From DASWJZ01 sp963814905 (GTDB taxonomy: Bacteria > Pseudomonadota > Alphaproteobacteria > Rhizobiales > Afifellaceae): a stretch of DNA of 64,000 bases. The notes below the pieces were generated by a model. The model saw nothing but the letters and a program-made list of their open reading frames with translations, was not told the DNA's origin and made no database searches. This document shows, piece by piece, positions 42,564-51,358 of this stretch; position 1 is the first letter of the stretch, and every line of letters starts with the position of its first letter. The stretch spans positions 62,001 through 126,000 of the forward strand of contig CAWFEM010000008.1 of the NCBI GenBank assembly GCA_963814905.1, written 5' to 3'. The position numbers were made by a program, and so were the translations under genes.

Positions 42564-44360
42564 TTAGCCCGGCCCCGGCAGGATCACGGTGAAGCGCGCG
42601 CCTTGCACGCGGCCGCCCTCCGGCCCGGCCGGCGCGCGGCGGTTCTCCGCTTTGATCGTGCCGCGATGCGCCTCCACGATCTGCCGCGTGATGGCGAGGC
42701 CAAGGCCGGAATTCTGGCCGAATTCGTCGCCCTCCGGCCGGTCGGTATAGAAGCGCTCGAAAATGCTCTCGACGTTCTCCGCGCGGATGCCGGGCCCGTC
42801 GTCGTCGACCGTCACCACGATGCGCGCCGCTTCGCGCAATGCGTGGACGCGCACCGTCCCGCCCGGCGGCGAGAACGACAAGGCGTTGTCGATCAGATTG
42901 TTGACGACCTGGCCGAGGCGGCTGTCATTGCCGAGCACGAAGAAGGCGTCTTTGCCCCAGCGGCGCGGCTCGAGCGTCAGTTCGACTCTGCGGTTCTCCG
43001 AAAGCCGCGTCTCGCGCGCGATCGAGACCACGGTTTGCAGCAGTTTCGACATGTCGACCGGGTCGCTTGTCTCGCGCGCCAGCTCCGCGTCGAGCCGCGA
43101 GGCGTCTGAGATATCGGTGATCAGCCGGTCGAGCCGCCTGACGTCGTGCTTGATAACGGCGAGGAGGCGCGAGCGCTGCTCGTCGTTCTTGGTGATCGGC
43201 AGCGTCTCGACCGCGCTTCGAAGCGAGGTCAGCGGGTTCTTCAGTTCGTGCGACACGTCGGCGGCGAAGCTCTCGATCGCCTCCATGCGCTTATAAAGCG
43301 CGTTGGTCATTTCGGAGAGCACGCGCGCCAGGTGCCCGATCTCGTCCTTGCGGGTTCCGAAGTCGGGGATATCCGCGTGCCGCTGCTTGATGCCGCGCCG
43401 GACCCGCTCCGCCGCCGAGGCAAGCCGCCTGACCGGCCCGGCGATGGTGGAGGCGAGCAGCACCGAAAGAAGCACGGTGACTCCGGCGGCGACCAGGAAG
43501 ACGCGCAGGATCGCCATGCGCTCCGCCTGCACGATGGCGTCGATATCGCCGGATTCGGTGGAAAGAAGCAGGCTGCCGAGGATGGCGCGATAGCGCTGTA
43601 CCGGCACCGCGACGGAGACGATCAGTCCGCCGTCCTCGCCGACGCGCACGACGCTTGCCGCCTGGCCGTTCAGCGCCGAGGCGACCTCCGCGTATTCGCG
43701 TCCGTTGGCCGAGCCGATCTCCTCGTAGACGGGAAGCTCGCCGCGCCGGTACCAGAGTTTTACCGCGTCCCACCAACGGTCGACGAAGCTCTTCTCCTGG
43801 CCGAGCGGCGGCAGGTCGACGGCCTGGATGAAGCCGCGCATGTAGAGGCCGCGCGAATCGAGGATGAGCGCGCCGTCATTGTCGTAGATGCGCGCGCGCG
43901 TTCGTGTCGGCGAGATGAGACGGCGAAGGAGCGGCGCCACGCGCTCCGGGTTGATGGGGAAATCCGTCGAGGTGTCGCCGGAGCGGTAGGGCGCGCCGCT
44001 CTGCCCGGCCTGCAGCTCCAGCAGCTTGTCCGGGTCGATGGTGATGGCGTCGGTGTCGGCGGTCGCCTGCGCCGCGATCGCCGCGGCGATGATCTGGCCC
44101 TGCACGAGCAGGCTCTGCACGCGCGTGTCGATCAGGCCGGCGCGGAACTGGTTCAGGTAAAGGATGCCGGCGACCAGCGCCATCAGCCCGGCGAGGTTCA
44201 GGAAGACGATGCGCCGGGTCAGGCTGGAAGTCGCCGCCTGCCCGAGGCTTCGCAGCCATTGACCCGCTGGCCGCAGCACATGAGTCCACGACGTCAGCCG
44301 CCCGGCTGAGAGCGACCGCTTGCGCTGCGCCTGCTCTGGTCGACTGGTTTCGGCGACCAT
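42564..44360 (-). CDS. chvG: Sensor histidine kinase ChvG
   Basis: A 598-residue membrane sensor of the ChvG/ExoS family, which responds to acidity and envelope stress in rhizobia and Agrobacterium. Transmembrane segments near 50-68 and 285-308 flank a periplasmic region of about 220 residues; a HAMP domain follows. The phosphorylated His lies in FAADVSHELKNPLTSLR. The ATPase has NNLIDNALSFSPPGG, DDGPGIRAENVESIFERFYTDRP and GLGLAI. Operon with chvI upstream and the PTS genes downstream. Confidence 0.94.
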   Translation of the reverse strand: MVAETSRPEQAQRKRSLSAGRLTSWTHVLRPAGQWLRSLGQAATSSLTRRIVFLNLAGLMALVAGILYLNQFRAGLIDTRVQSLLVQGQIIAAAIAAQATADTDAITIDPDKLLELQAGQSGAPYRSGDTSTDFPINPERVAPLLRRLISPTRTRARIYDNDGALILDSRGLYMRGFIQAVDLPPLGQEKSFVDRWWDAVKLWYRRGELPVYEEIGSANGREYAEVASALNGQAASVVRVGEDGGLIVSVAVPVQRYRAILGSLLLSTESGDIDAIVQAERMAILRVFLVAAGVTVLLSVLLASTIAGPVRRLASAAERVRRGIKQRHADIPDFGTRKDEIGHLARVLSEMTNALYKRMEAIESFAADVSHELKNPLTSLRSAVETLPITKNDEQRSRLLAVIKHDVRRLDRLITDISDASRLDAELARETSDPVDMSKLLQTVVSIARETRLSENRRVELTLEPRRWGKDAFFVLGNDSRLGQVVNNLIDNALSFSPPGGTVRVHALREAARIVVTVDDDGPGIRAENVESIFERFYTDRPEGDEFGQNSGLGLAITRQIVEAHRGTIKAENRRAPAGPEGGRVQGARFTVILPGPG

Positions 44361-44368
44361 GCTTGAGT

Positions 44369-45070
44369 TTACCCCTCGCGGAAGCGGTAGCCCACCCCGT
44401 AGAGAGTCTCGATCATGTTGAACTCATCGTCGACGACCTTGAACTTCTTGCGAAGCCGCTTGATGTGGCTGTCGATGGTGCGATCGTCGACATAGACCTG
44501 GTCGTCATAGGCGGCGTCCATGAGGGCGTTGCGGCTTTTCACCACGCCCGGTCGCTGCGCCAGCGCGAAAAGGATGAGGAACTCCGTCACCGTCAGCGTG
44601 ACGTTCTGGCCGTTCCAGGTGCAGGTGTGGCGTTCCTGGTCCATGGTGAGCGCGCCGCGCTCCAGGATACGGCTTTGCTCCACCGTACGCGCGGCGGTGC
44701 CGTCGCGCGGCGAGGCGCGCCGGAGCACCGCGCGCACGCGCTCCACCAGGAGCCGCTGCGAGAATGGCTTCTTGATGAAATCGTCGGCGCCCATCTTGAG
44801 GCCGAAGAGCTCGTCGATCTCGTCGTCCTTGGAGGTGAGGAAGATCACCGGGAGGTCGGTCGACTGCCTGAGCTTGCGCAACAGCTCCATGCCGTCCATG
44901 CGCGGCATCTTGATGTCGAGGATCGCAAGGTCGGGCGGATTGGTGGCGAGCCCGTCGAGCGCGGTGCTCCCGTCATTATAGGTCGTGACCCGATAGCCCT
45001 CCGATTCCAGCGTCATGGAAACGGAGGTCAGGATATTGCGGTCATCGTCGACGAGCGCGATGGTCGGCAT
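44369..45070 (-). CDS. chvI: OmpR-family response regulator ChvI
   Basis: A 233-residue regulator with Asp52 as phospho-acceptor in LAILDIKMPRMDG, Lys in FLTSKDDEIDELFG, and a C-terminal winged helix (DQVYVDDRTIDSHIKRLRKKF). It starts at ATG 45070. Phosphorylated by ChvG, it controls surface polysaccharide, acid-response and carbon genes in related species. An 11-base direct repeat that could be its binding site lies 56-76 bases upstream. Confidence 0.94.
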   Translation of the reverse strand: MPTIALVDDDRNILTSVSMTLESEGYRVTTYNDGSTALDGLATNPPDLAILDIKMPRMDGMELLRKLRQSTDLPVIFLTSKDDEIDELFGLKMGADDFIKKPFSQRLLVERVRAVLRRASPRDGTAARTVEQSRILERGALTMDQERHTCTWNGQNVTLTVTEFLILFALAQRPGVVKSRNALMDAAYDDQVYVDDRTIDSHIKRLRKKFKVVDDEFNMIETLYGVGYRFREG

Positions 45071-45125
45071 GCAGGCTCCTGTCATCTGGCTGCACGAACC
45101 GGCAGCCTCGCCCCCACGCTTTTGT

Positions 45126-45145
45126 AACAGAATGCGAACAGAATG
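45126..45145. promoter_or_regulatory. 11-base-spaced direct repeat upstream of chvI
   Basis: AACAGAATG at 45126-45134 and again at 45137-45145, an 11-base period typical of OmpR-family binding sites. It lies between divergent chvI and the PNPOx-like gene and could serve chvI autoregulation. Confidence 0.5.
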
Positions 45146-45183
45146 TGGCAAGCATTTTCCGGGCGGCGCGGAAGGCAAGGCGA

Positions 45184-45645
45184 ATGACTCCTGAAACGCC
45201 GTCAAATCAAGCGCTTGCGCGTGAGCTGCTCACCGCCGGCGGCGCCGCGACGCTGGCGACATTGGCACGGGACGGCGATCCCTTCGCGTCCTACGTGGTG
45301 ACCGCGGCCGCCGCCGACGGCGCGCCGCTGATGCTCCTCTCCGACCTCGCAGAGCACACGAAGAACCTTTTGCGCGATCCGCGCGCTTCGCTCCTCTTCG
45401 TGCGTGAGCCGGAGCCCGGCTCCGAGGCGATGACGGCGATGCGGCTCACGCTGACCGGCCGTGCGGAAAAGGACGCCGATCCCGGCGACCGCGGCCGCTA
45501 TGTCGAGCGCCATCCCGACGCCGCGCGCTACGCGGGCTTCTCCGATTTCTCTCTCTATCGCTTCGAGATCGAGGCCGGCCACCTGGTCGCCGGTTTCGGG
45601 CGGATTGTCGCACTGACGCGCGCGGAGCTTCTCGGCGGCGGCTGA
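45184..45645 (+). CDS. Pyridoxamine 5'-phosphate oxidase-like (HugZ family) protein
   Basis: A 153-residue split-barrel protein: ATLATLARDGDPFASYVVTAA, LSDLAEHTKNLLRDPRASLLF and TLTGRAE, with YAGFSDFSLYRFEIEAGHLVAGFGR at the end. The family includes heme-utilisation HugZ and flavin-binding proteins. Here it is too short to say whether heme or flavin is bound. The ATG at 45184 has AAGGCAAGG before it. Confidence 0.8.
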   Translation: MTPETPSNQALARELLTAGGAATLATLARDGDPFASYVVTAAAADGAPLMLLSDLAEHTKNLLRDPRASLLFVREPEPGSEAMTAMRLTLTGRAEKDADPGDRGRYVERHPDAARYAGFSDFSLYRFEIEAGHLVAGFGRIVALTRAELLGGG

Positions 45646-45647
45646 CC

Positions 45648-46331
45648 CTAATCCGCTTTGCGGAACGCCAGATACGTCGCGCCGCGGCCGGCGCGTGCCG
45701 CCTTCGCCTCGTAGCGCGTGCCCGGCCAATCGGGCCACGGCGCATCCTCCGGCTCGCCGGTCGCGACGAGCTTCGCGTTGGCCGTGACCTTTTCGCGCGT
45801 CCATTCGGCGTAATCCGCGACGTCGGTCGCGAAGCGGAAGATGCCATCCGCGGAAAGCACGCGCGCGATCCGGTCGAGATTCGCCTCGTTGACGAAGCGG
45901 CGCTTCCAATGCCGCTTCTTCGGCCACGGGTCGGGGAAGAGGAGGTCGACGCGCGTAAGCGAACCTGCCGGCAGCCAGTCGAGGAGGGGGGCCGCGTCGT
46001 CGTCGTAAAGCCGGATGGTCTTCAGCCCCTCGCGCTTGATCAGGGTTGCCGCCTTCGCGAGCCCGCTTTCGAACGGCTCTACGCCGATGAAGCCGGTCGC
46101 GGGGTTCTCTCGCGCCGCGTGGAGGAGATGCTCGCCGCCACCGAACCCGATCTCCAGCCGCACCTCGCCGACCGGAACGGGGAAGAGCGCGGCAAGCGAG
46201 GCCGGCGCCGGCTTTGAAAGGTCTAACCGGAGAACCGGGAGGAGCGCATCGAGCGCTTCGCGCTGCCCTGGCCGAAGCGTCTTCCCCTTGCGCCGGCCGA
46301 AGAAGGAGCCGCTCCGCCGCTCTTCGCTCAC
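45648..46331 (-). CDS. trmB: tRNA (guanine-N7-)-methyltransferase
   Basis: Methylates G46 of tRNA using SAM. Motifs: VRLEIGFGGGEHLL for SAM, FIGVEPFESG, and the substrate-binding LLFPDPWPKKRHWKRRFV, all diagnostic. It starts at GTG 46331, 4 bases behind the metK stop. The metK-trmB order is conserved in Hyphomicrobiales and fits, as TrmB consumes SAM. Confidence 0.94.
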   Translation of the reverse strand: MSEERRSGSFFGRRKGKTLRPGQREALDALLPVLRLDLSKPAPASLAALFPVPVGEVRLEIGFGGGEHLLHAARENPATGFIGVEPFESGLAKAATLIKREGLKTIRLYDDDAAPLLDWLPAGSLTRVDLLFPDPWPKKRHWKRRFVNEANLDRIARVLSADGIFRFATDVADYAEWTREKVTANAKLVATGEPEDAPWPDWPGTRYEAKAARAGRGATYLAFRKAD

Positions 46332-46335
46332 GCCC

Positions 46336-47505
46336 TCAGAGCGCGTCCTCGATCGCGTCGACGAGATCCGTGCGCTCCCACGAGAAGCCGCCATCGGCCT
46401 CCGGCTCGCGGCCGAAATGGCCGTAGGCCGCGGTGCGGCTATAGATCGGCCGGTTCAGCTCCAGGTGCTGGCGGATGCCGCGCGGCGAAAGGTCCATCAC
46501 CTCCGACAGCGCCCTTTCCAGATCGTTCGCCTCCACCCGGCCCGTGCCATGGAGATCGACGTAGATCGACAGTGGCTTGGAAACGCCGATGGCGTAGGAG
46601 AGCTGGATGGTGCAGCGGTCGGCGAAATCGCCCGCCACCACGTTCTTGGCGAGATAGCGCGCCGCATAGGCGGCCGAGCGGTCGACCTTGGTCGGGTCCT
46701 TTCCGGAAAACGCGCCGCCGCCGTGCGGTGCCGCGCCGCCATAGGTGTCGACGATGATCTTGCGCCCGGTGAGGCCGCAATCGCCGTCCGGCCCGCCGAT
46801 GACGAACTTGCCGGTCGGGTTCACGTGCCACACCGTATTGTCGTCGAGCCATGCCTCCGGCAGCGCCTGCCGGACGTAGGGTTCCACGATCGTCTTCACG
46901 TCCTCCGACAGAAGCGCCGGGTCGTGGTGCTGGGTGGAGACGACGACGGAGGCGACGCCGGTGGGCACGCCGTCGTCGTAGCGCACGGTCACCTGCGACT
47001 TCGCGTCGGGGCCGAGCTCCTTCTCCACGCCGCCGCGCCGCGCCTCCGCCATCAGGCGCAGGATCTTGTGCGCGTAGAGGATCGGCGCCGGCATCAGCTC
47101 CGGCGTTTCCTTGCAGGCATAGCCGAACATGATGCCCTGATCGCCGGCGCCCTCGTCCTTGTTGCCCAGGCTGTCGACGCCCTGCGCGATGTCGGCGGAC
47201 TGCTCGTGCAGGAGCACTTCCACCACCGCGTTCTTCCAATGGAAGCCGTTCTGCTCGTAGCCGATGTCGCGGATCGCGTCGCGCGCCAGGCTTTCGATCA
47301 CCTGCGCGTCGACATGTTCCGACCCGCGTACTTCGCCCGCGATGACGACGCGGTTCGTTGTGGCGAGCGTCTCGCAGGCGACGCGGGCTTCCGGCAGCGC
47401 GGCGAGGTGAGCGTCGACGACTGAATCGGAAATCCGGTCGCAGAGTTTATCCGGATGGCCCTCCGAAACGGACTCGCTGGTGAAGAGATGGCTGCGACGT
47501 GACAT
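46336..47505 (-). CDS. metK: S-adenosylmethionine synthetase
   Basis: Makes SAM from methionine and ATP. 389 residues, with FTSESVSEGHPDKLCDRISD, GDQGIMFGYA, the GGGAFSGKDPTKVDRSAAY nucleotide loop, and the usual acidic metal residues. Upstream lies a tandem GC hairpin with a T-tract that could either end the phrR-like transcript or attenuate metK. No SAM riboswitch was recognised. Confidence 0.96.
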   Translation of the reverse strand: MSRRSHLFTSESVSEGHPDKLCDRISDSVVDAHLAALPEARVACETLATTNRVVIAGEVRGSEHVDAQVIESLARDAIRDIGYEQNGFHWKNAVVEVLLHEQSADIAQGVDSLGNKDEGAGDQGIMFGYACKETPELMPAPILYAHKILRLMAEARRGGVEKELGPDAKSQVTVRYDDGVPTGVASVVVSTQHHDPALLSEDVKTIVEPYVRQALPEAWLDDNTVWHVNPTGKFVIGGPDGDCGLTGRKIIVDTYGGAAPHGGGAFSGKDPTKVDRSAAYAARYLAKNVVAGDFADRCTIQLSYAIGVSKPLSIYVDLHGTGRVEANDLERALSEVMDLSPRGIRQHLELNRPIYSRTAAYGHFGREPEADGGFSWERTDLVDAIEDAL

Positions 47506-47545
47506 AGGGCCCCTGACGATTTTGTAGTGATTTTGACGAGAAAAA

Positions 47546-47585
47546 GCGGCCGAGCCCGACCGCGGCGGGGACTGTTCCCCACCGC
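47546..47585 (-). terminator. Tandem GC hairpins with T-tract between phrR-like gene and metK
   Basis: On the minus strand GCGGTGGGGA-ACAG-TCCCCGCCGC (47585-47562) is followed by GCGG-TCGGGCTCG-GCCGC and TTTTT (47563-47541). The second is a plausible intrinsic terminator; the two share the GCCGCGG bases, so the structures compete. It lies 40 bases before the metK ATG. Confidence 0.55.
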
Positions 47586-47645
47586 CTCGCTCGCCGTCAA
47601 GATATTTACCATACCGCCGCGTCGGACCGACGGCCGCAGGCAGGC

Positions 47646-48062
47646 CTATTCCGGGCTCACCTCGGCAAGCGCGCGCACCAACTCTACCAATTTTCGCCGC
47701 ACTTTAGGATTGACGATGCGCATGAAGGCGCGGGTCAAATCGAGCCCTTCGGACGTGGACAGGAAGTCCATCATGAAGCCGGCGCTTTCCTCTTTCATCC
47801 CGGCCGGAGCATCGGGGCCCGTGTCGGGAAAGAAGTAGGCGACCGGGACTTCGAGCGCCTCGGACATGGCTTGCAGGCGGCTTGCGCCGACGCGGTTTGT
47901 GCCCTTCTCGTATTTCTGGATCTGCTGAAATGTGATGCCGAGCCGCTCCCCCAGTTTCTCCTGGCTCAACCCCAGTATCTTGCGTCGCATTCGTATGCGG
48001 CTCCCGACATAGATATCGGTCGGATTTGGGCGCTTGCCCGTCTTCTGTGGACCGTCGTTCAC
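47646..48062 (-). CDS. phrR: PhrR/PraR-like HTH regulator
   Basis: A 138-residue XRE-type regulator: VGSRIRMRRKILGLSQEKLGERLGITFQQIQKYEKGTNRVG is the helix-turn-helix, and a helical C-terminus follows. In Sinorhizobium, phrR, an acid-inducible regulator gene, sits next to actA (lnt); PraR in Rhizobium regulates quorum sensing and attachment. The same order lnt-HTH-metK here supports orthology. The specific regulon is not shown by the sequence. Confidence 0.82.
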   Translation of the reverse strand: MNDGPQKTGKRPNPTDIYVGSRIRMRRKILGLSQEKLGERLGITFQQIQKYEKGTNRVGASRLQAMSEALEVPVAYFFPDTGPDAPAGMKEESAGFMMDFLSTSEGLDLTRAFMRIVNPKVRRKLVELVRALAEVSPE

Positions 48063-48194
48063 AACGTCCTCACGGATATGTTACCGATGTCTGGAGCCCC
48101 CGCCCCGCATCGCAAGTGCCGATGGCACAACAAAAAACCAGCAAATCGTTTCGCCCGAAAGCGGCTCGTTTTTCGCTGATTGTGGACAAGTCAA

Positions 48195-49802
48195 TCACAC
48201 TGCGGACGTCCGGTAAAGAAACTTTGTAGCCGCAACCAGTACACAGACAGCCAGAGATAGAATGAGGATAGCACGTCTCCACTTCGCGTAGAACGGAGGC
48301 GTGATTGAGGCAGGAAGTCGCGCCTCGATCATTGTCGAGTCACCCAGTCGAGTCTGTGAAATACTCCGCCCGAACGAATCGATGACCGCGGAAATACCCG
48401 TATTTGCTGCACGCACGAGTGGTAATCCTTCCTCGACACTTCTTATGCGTGCTTGGTGGAAGTGCTGGTAGGGGCCGGTGCTGAGACCGAACCAGCCGTC
48501 ATTCGTCACGTTGATCAGGAAGGACGGCCGGGGGCCGTTGCCGAGAATCGCGCCGGAAAAGATGCTTTCGTAGCAGATGAGCGGCAGGAAGTTCCTGCCG
48601 GACGGCAGCGTCAGCGCGCGTCGCCTGGGGCCGGGCGAGAAGCCGAGCGGAACGAGCTGCCGGATGCCGAGGCGGTCGAAGAACGTCTCGGCGGGCATGT
48701 ATTCGCCGAACGGCACCAGATGGACCTTGTCGTAGGCGCCGAGGATCGTGCCGTCGTCTCCGATCAGATAGATGGAATTGTAGAACTGCGTCGGCTCGCT
48801 CGGCGTGAATTCCTCGCGATAGGCCCCGGTGACGAGCGTGGTTCCTTCCGGCAGCAGCTGGCCGACCGCGGCGAGCACGCCCGGGTCTTGTGTGAGCGGG
48901 AAGGGGAAAGCGGATTCCGGCCAGACGAGCACGGTGCCGGCTTTGAGCGGATCGTCCTTCGGCGCGCTCAGCCTGAAATAGGTGCTGAGCACTTCATCCT
49001 TCTGTGACGGGTCCCATTTCTGAAGCTGTTCCAGGGCCGGCTGCACGACGCGGACGGTGACGCCTGGAACGAAGGCCGTATCGGCATGCGCCAGGCGCAG
49101 CACGCCGAAGGCGCCGAGGCCGGCGACGGCCAGCACCGCCAGCGATGGCAGCACGACGTTCCGCCGCCGCTCGCCGACGATCGGCGCGAGCGCGGCGGGT
49201 GCTGCGAAAATCGCAACGGCGATGACGCTGAGCGCTTCGACCCCGAAGAGCGACGCCGATTGCATCAGCGCTTCGCCGGCGGTCAGCGCGTAACCGATGG
49301 CGTTCCACGGAAAGCCGGTCAAGAGATGGCCGCGCAGCCATTCCGCAGCGCCGAGCCCGGCGGCGAGCGCGAAGATGCGGCGCCAGTCGTCGCTCCACAG
49401 AAGCTGGGCGAGCGCCACGCCGAATCCCCAGAAGAGCGCCAGCCCGGCAGGAAGCAGCAGCACAGCGACCGGCATCAGCCATAGGAAGCGGTCGGCTTCC
49501 GTGAAGAAGGCGTTGCCGACCCACCAGAGACCCGCGAGGAAATAGCCGAAGCCGAACCACCAGCCGATCGCGAAGGCGGGTCGCAGCCACCGCACACGTC
49601 CGTTCTTCGCCTCGCCGACCGCCCCGTCGATCAGCCAGACGAGAACGGGGAAGGTGATCCAAAGAAGCGGGAAGGCGAAGAACGGCGCCATGGCAAGCGA
49701 GGAGACTGCGCCCGCCGCGAACGCGATTGCGCGCCGCCGCCAGCCCCACGAGAGGATGACCGCATTTGCCAAGCGATCCATTGCGCTGATTGGTCCCGCC
49801 AA
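48195..49802 (-). CDS. lnt: Apolipoprotein N-acyltransferase
   Basis: Adds the third acyl chain to lipoproteins in the inner membrane. 535 residues: about six membrane segments up to residue 220, then the nitrilase-like domain with the Glu-Lys-Cys triad in VWPESAFPF, AYDKVHLVPFGEY and LICYESIFSG. It starts at ATG 49802, or ATG 49781 (MDRLANAV). The neighbouring corC is separated by 1.5 kb of accessory genes, unlike the usual direct adjacency. Confidence 0.93.
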   Translation of the reverse strand: MAGPISAMDRLANAVILSWGWRRRAIAFAAGAVSSLAMAPFFAFPLLWITFPVLVWLIDGAVGEAKNGRVRWLRPAFAIGWWFGFGYFLAGLWWVGNAFFTEADRFLWLMPVAVLLLPAGLALFWGFGVALAQLLWSDDWRRIFALAAGLGAAEWLRGHLLTGFPWNAIGYALTAGEALMQSASLFGVEALSVIAVAIFAAPAALAPIVGERRRNVVLPSLAVLAVAGLGAFGVLRLAHADTAFVPGVTVRVVQPALEQLQKWDPSQKDEVLSTYFRLSAPKDDPLKAGTVLVWPESAFPFPLTQDPGVLAAVGQLLPEGTTLVTGAYREEFTPSEPTQFYNSIYLIGDDGTILGAYDKVHLVPFGEYMPAETFFDRLGIRQLVPLGFSPGPRRRALTLPSGRNFLPLICYESIFSGAILGNGPRPSFLINVTNDGWFGLSTGPYQHFHQARIRSVEEGLPLVRAANTGISAVIDSFGRSISQTRLGDSTMIEARLPASITPPFYAKWRRAILILSLAVCVLVAATKFLYRTSAV

Positions 49803-49998
49803 TTCGCTGCCGCTCCCCGTTGCTGACGGTTGCTGCGGCCAAAATCAAGGCGAGGCGGAGGCCTTACGTCGAAATGGCGGGGAGGGTCCGCGCCGCGCGC
49901 AAACGGCACACTTTTCCCCGCGAGGCGGGCATGCCGCGTTTGCCGCGGAGACCGTCCGGCGCGGAGAAAATCCACCGCGCCCTCGCTCCTGCCCCCGG

Positions 49999-50388
49999 CT
50001 AGACCACGATGTGGGCGCAGCCGCGCGCGATCCTCTGCTTCCACTCCGCGTGGTTTTCCATAACCACCTTGCCGAAGCGGACCTGAAGCTCGTCGAAGCT
50101 CGTGGCTTCGATGACGAAGCGCTGTTTGCCCTTCGGAAGGTCGGCAAGCACCTGGTTCACGCAGGAGATGAGCGCCTTCTTCTTGTCGGCGGGCAGCCGG
50201 CTGACGATGCCCTCCTGCTGATGCCGGAGGATCTGCTCAACCGCCGCCGGAAACGACGAACCGGCCGCGGCCGACGAGGCCGCCGCGATAACGAACAGTC
50301 CGATCATCAGGAATCCGGTCGCCGCGATTGCGGCCGGTGCAAGTTTGCCGTGGGCGTAAGCCGCGCGGGCGAGCCTCCTGCCAGTCAT
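49999..50388 (-). CDS. Hypothetical exported protein
   Basis: A 129-residue protein with a basic start, a hydrophobic signal segment (AAIAATGFLMIGLFVIAAASSAAA), and a soluble domain with EGIVSRLPADKKKALISCVNQVLADLPKGKQRFVIEATSFDELQ. No family was recognised. It lies in the insertion between lnt and corC. Confidence 0.55.
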   Translation of the reverse strand: MTGRRLARAAYAHGKLAPAAIAATGFLMIGLFVIAAASSAAAGSSFPAAVEQILRHQQEGIVSRLPADKKKALISCVNQVLADLPKGKQRFVIEATSFDELQVRFGKVVMENHAEWKQRIARGCAHIVV

Positions 50389-50707
50389 TTTTCAGGTCCC
50401 CGTTTTTGTTTCTGCCTCCATGCGCTCCGGCCCCGAAACCCCCGCCCCCAAAGCCGTTAATGCGCGGCGACCGGCGTAGCGCAGCGGCGTTTCCCCCCGA
50501 TTGCCGCCATCGACGATCTTGTTTTCTTGGTGAGGTGGCCGTTAACGGACCGCGATCCCGCGCTGCGCGGGGCTGCCGCCCACGACCACACGCGCGCAAC
50601 ACACGCCGGCTTTCGCTCGCCTGGCACGCGCTTTGCTGTTGAAACTTTTGCGCGAGCGCACGAAAACTATCCGGCAAATCACTCCGGTCGAGCCTGAAGG
50701 CCGTGGA
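50389..50707. other. Intergenic region with sigma54 promoter upstream of the ClpP-like gene
   Basis: About 319 bases between two divergent genes. It contains a homopolymer-rich stretch (CCCGCCCCCAAAG), a GTTAATGCGC / GCCGTTAACGG pair of AT-containing boxes about 75 bases apart, and a consensus sigma54 promoter at 50621-50637. No ORF is supported. Confidence 0.6.
50621..50637 (+). promoter_or_regulatory. Consensus sigma54 (RpoN) promoter
   Basis: CTGGCACG-CGCT-TTGCT matches YTGGCACG-N4-TTGCW fully; GG (50623) and GC (50635) are 10 bases apart. It points at the ClpP-like exported protein gene starting 70 bases downstream. Confidence 0.75.
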
Positions 50708-51337
50708 ATGTCGAAACTGATCGCCTCAAGGTTCGTTGTCGCGGCGCTCGCCGCGCTGACGCTGTTCGCCGCGACCGGCGCCGGTCGAGCCGATGACCGC
50801 GACAACGCCGATCGCAGAGAGTTCTACCGGCTCCTGCATGAATATTCGGGGCATCCGAGCGCGGCGACACAGGAAACGGAAACCGCCACAGCACTTCTCA
50901 TCACCGGCGTCATTGGTCCCGGCTCCTACGACCAGTTCCACGCCGCCGTCTCGCGCGCGACGCCGAAGCTCGTCGTGATCGAAGGGCCGGGCGGGGTGCT
51001 CGGCGAGGCGATCCTGATCGGCGAGGAGATCCGCCGCCGCCATCTCGACACGATGGTTGCATCGAAGCGCTCCTGCGCGTCGGCCTGCGCGGTCGTCTTC
51101 CTCTCCGGCCAGACCCGCTATCTCGGTTCCGGCGCCACCGTCGGATTGCATTCCGCCTCCTACGCCGACGGGCGTGCCGATCCGGAGGCGACCAAGCTGA
51201 TGGCCGCCTATCTGAGCCAGGTGGGCGTCCCCTCCGCCACGCTCCGCCGCATGGCGCAGACCGCGCCGAGCGACATCCGCTGGCTCACCAAGGCGGAGCA
51301 GCAGGCGATCGGAATCCGGGCCTACAAGACCCAATAA
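50708..51337 (+). CDS. Periplasmic ClpP/crotonase-fold protein (COG3904-like)
   Basis: A 209-residue exported protein with a signal peptide (FVVAALAALTLFAATGAGRA). The body has the ClpP/SppA-like pattern LLITGVIGPGSYDQF, VIEGPGGVLGEA, a serine in KRSCASACAVVFLSG in the position of the nucleophile, and GLHSAS with a possible catalytic His. It is probably a periplasmic serine peptidase relative. I start at ATG 50708. It lies 70 bases behind a sigma54 promoter, suggesting control by nitrogen or stress enhancer proteins. Confidence 0.72.
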   Translation: MSKLIASRFVVAALAALTLFAATGAGRADDRDNADRREFYRLLHEYSGHPSAATQETETATALLITGVIGPGSYDQFHAAVSRATPKLVVIEGPGGVLGEAILIGEEIRRRHLDTMVASKRSCASACAVVFLSGQTRYLGSGATVGLHSASYADGRADPEATKLMAAYLSQVGVPSATLRRMAQTAPSDIRWLTKAEQQAIGIRAYKTQ

Positions 51338-51358
51338 GAACCTCGTTCTCGGGATTGA

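Noticed and set aside
47506..47645. SAM riboswitch upstream of metK
   Set aside because: I looked for SAM-II-like pseudoknot sequence and found only GC hairpins.
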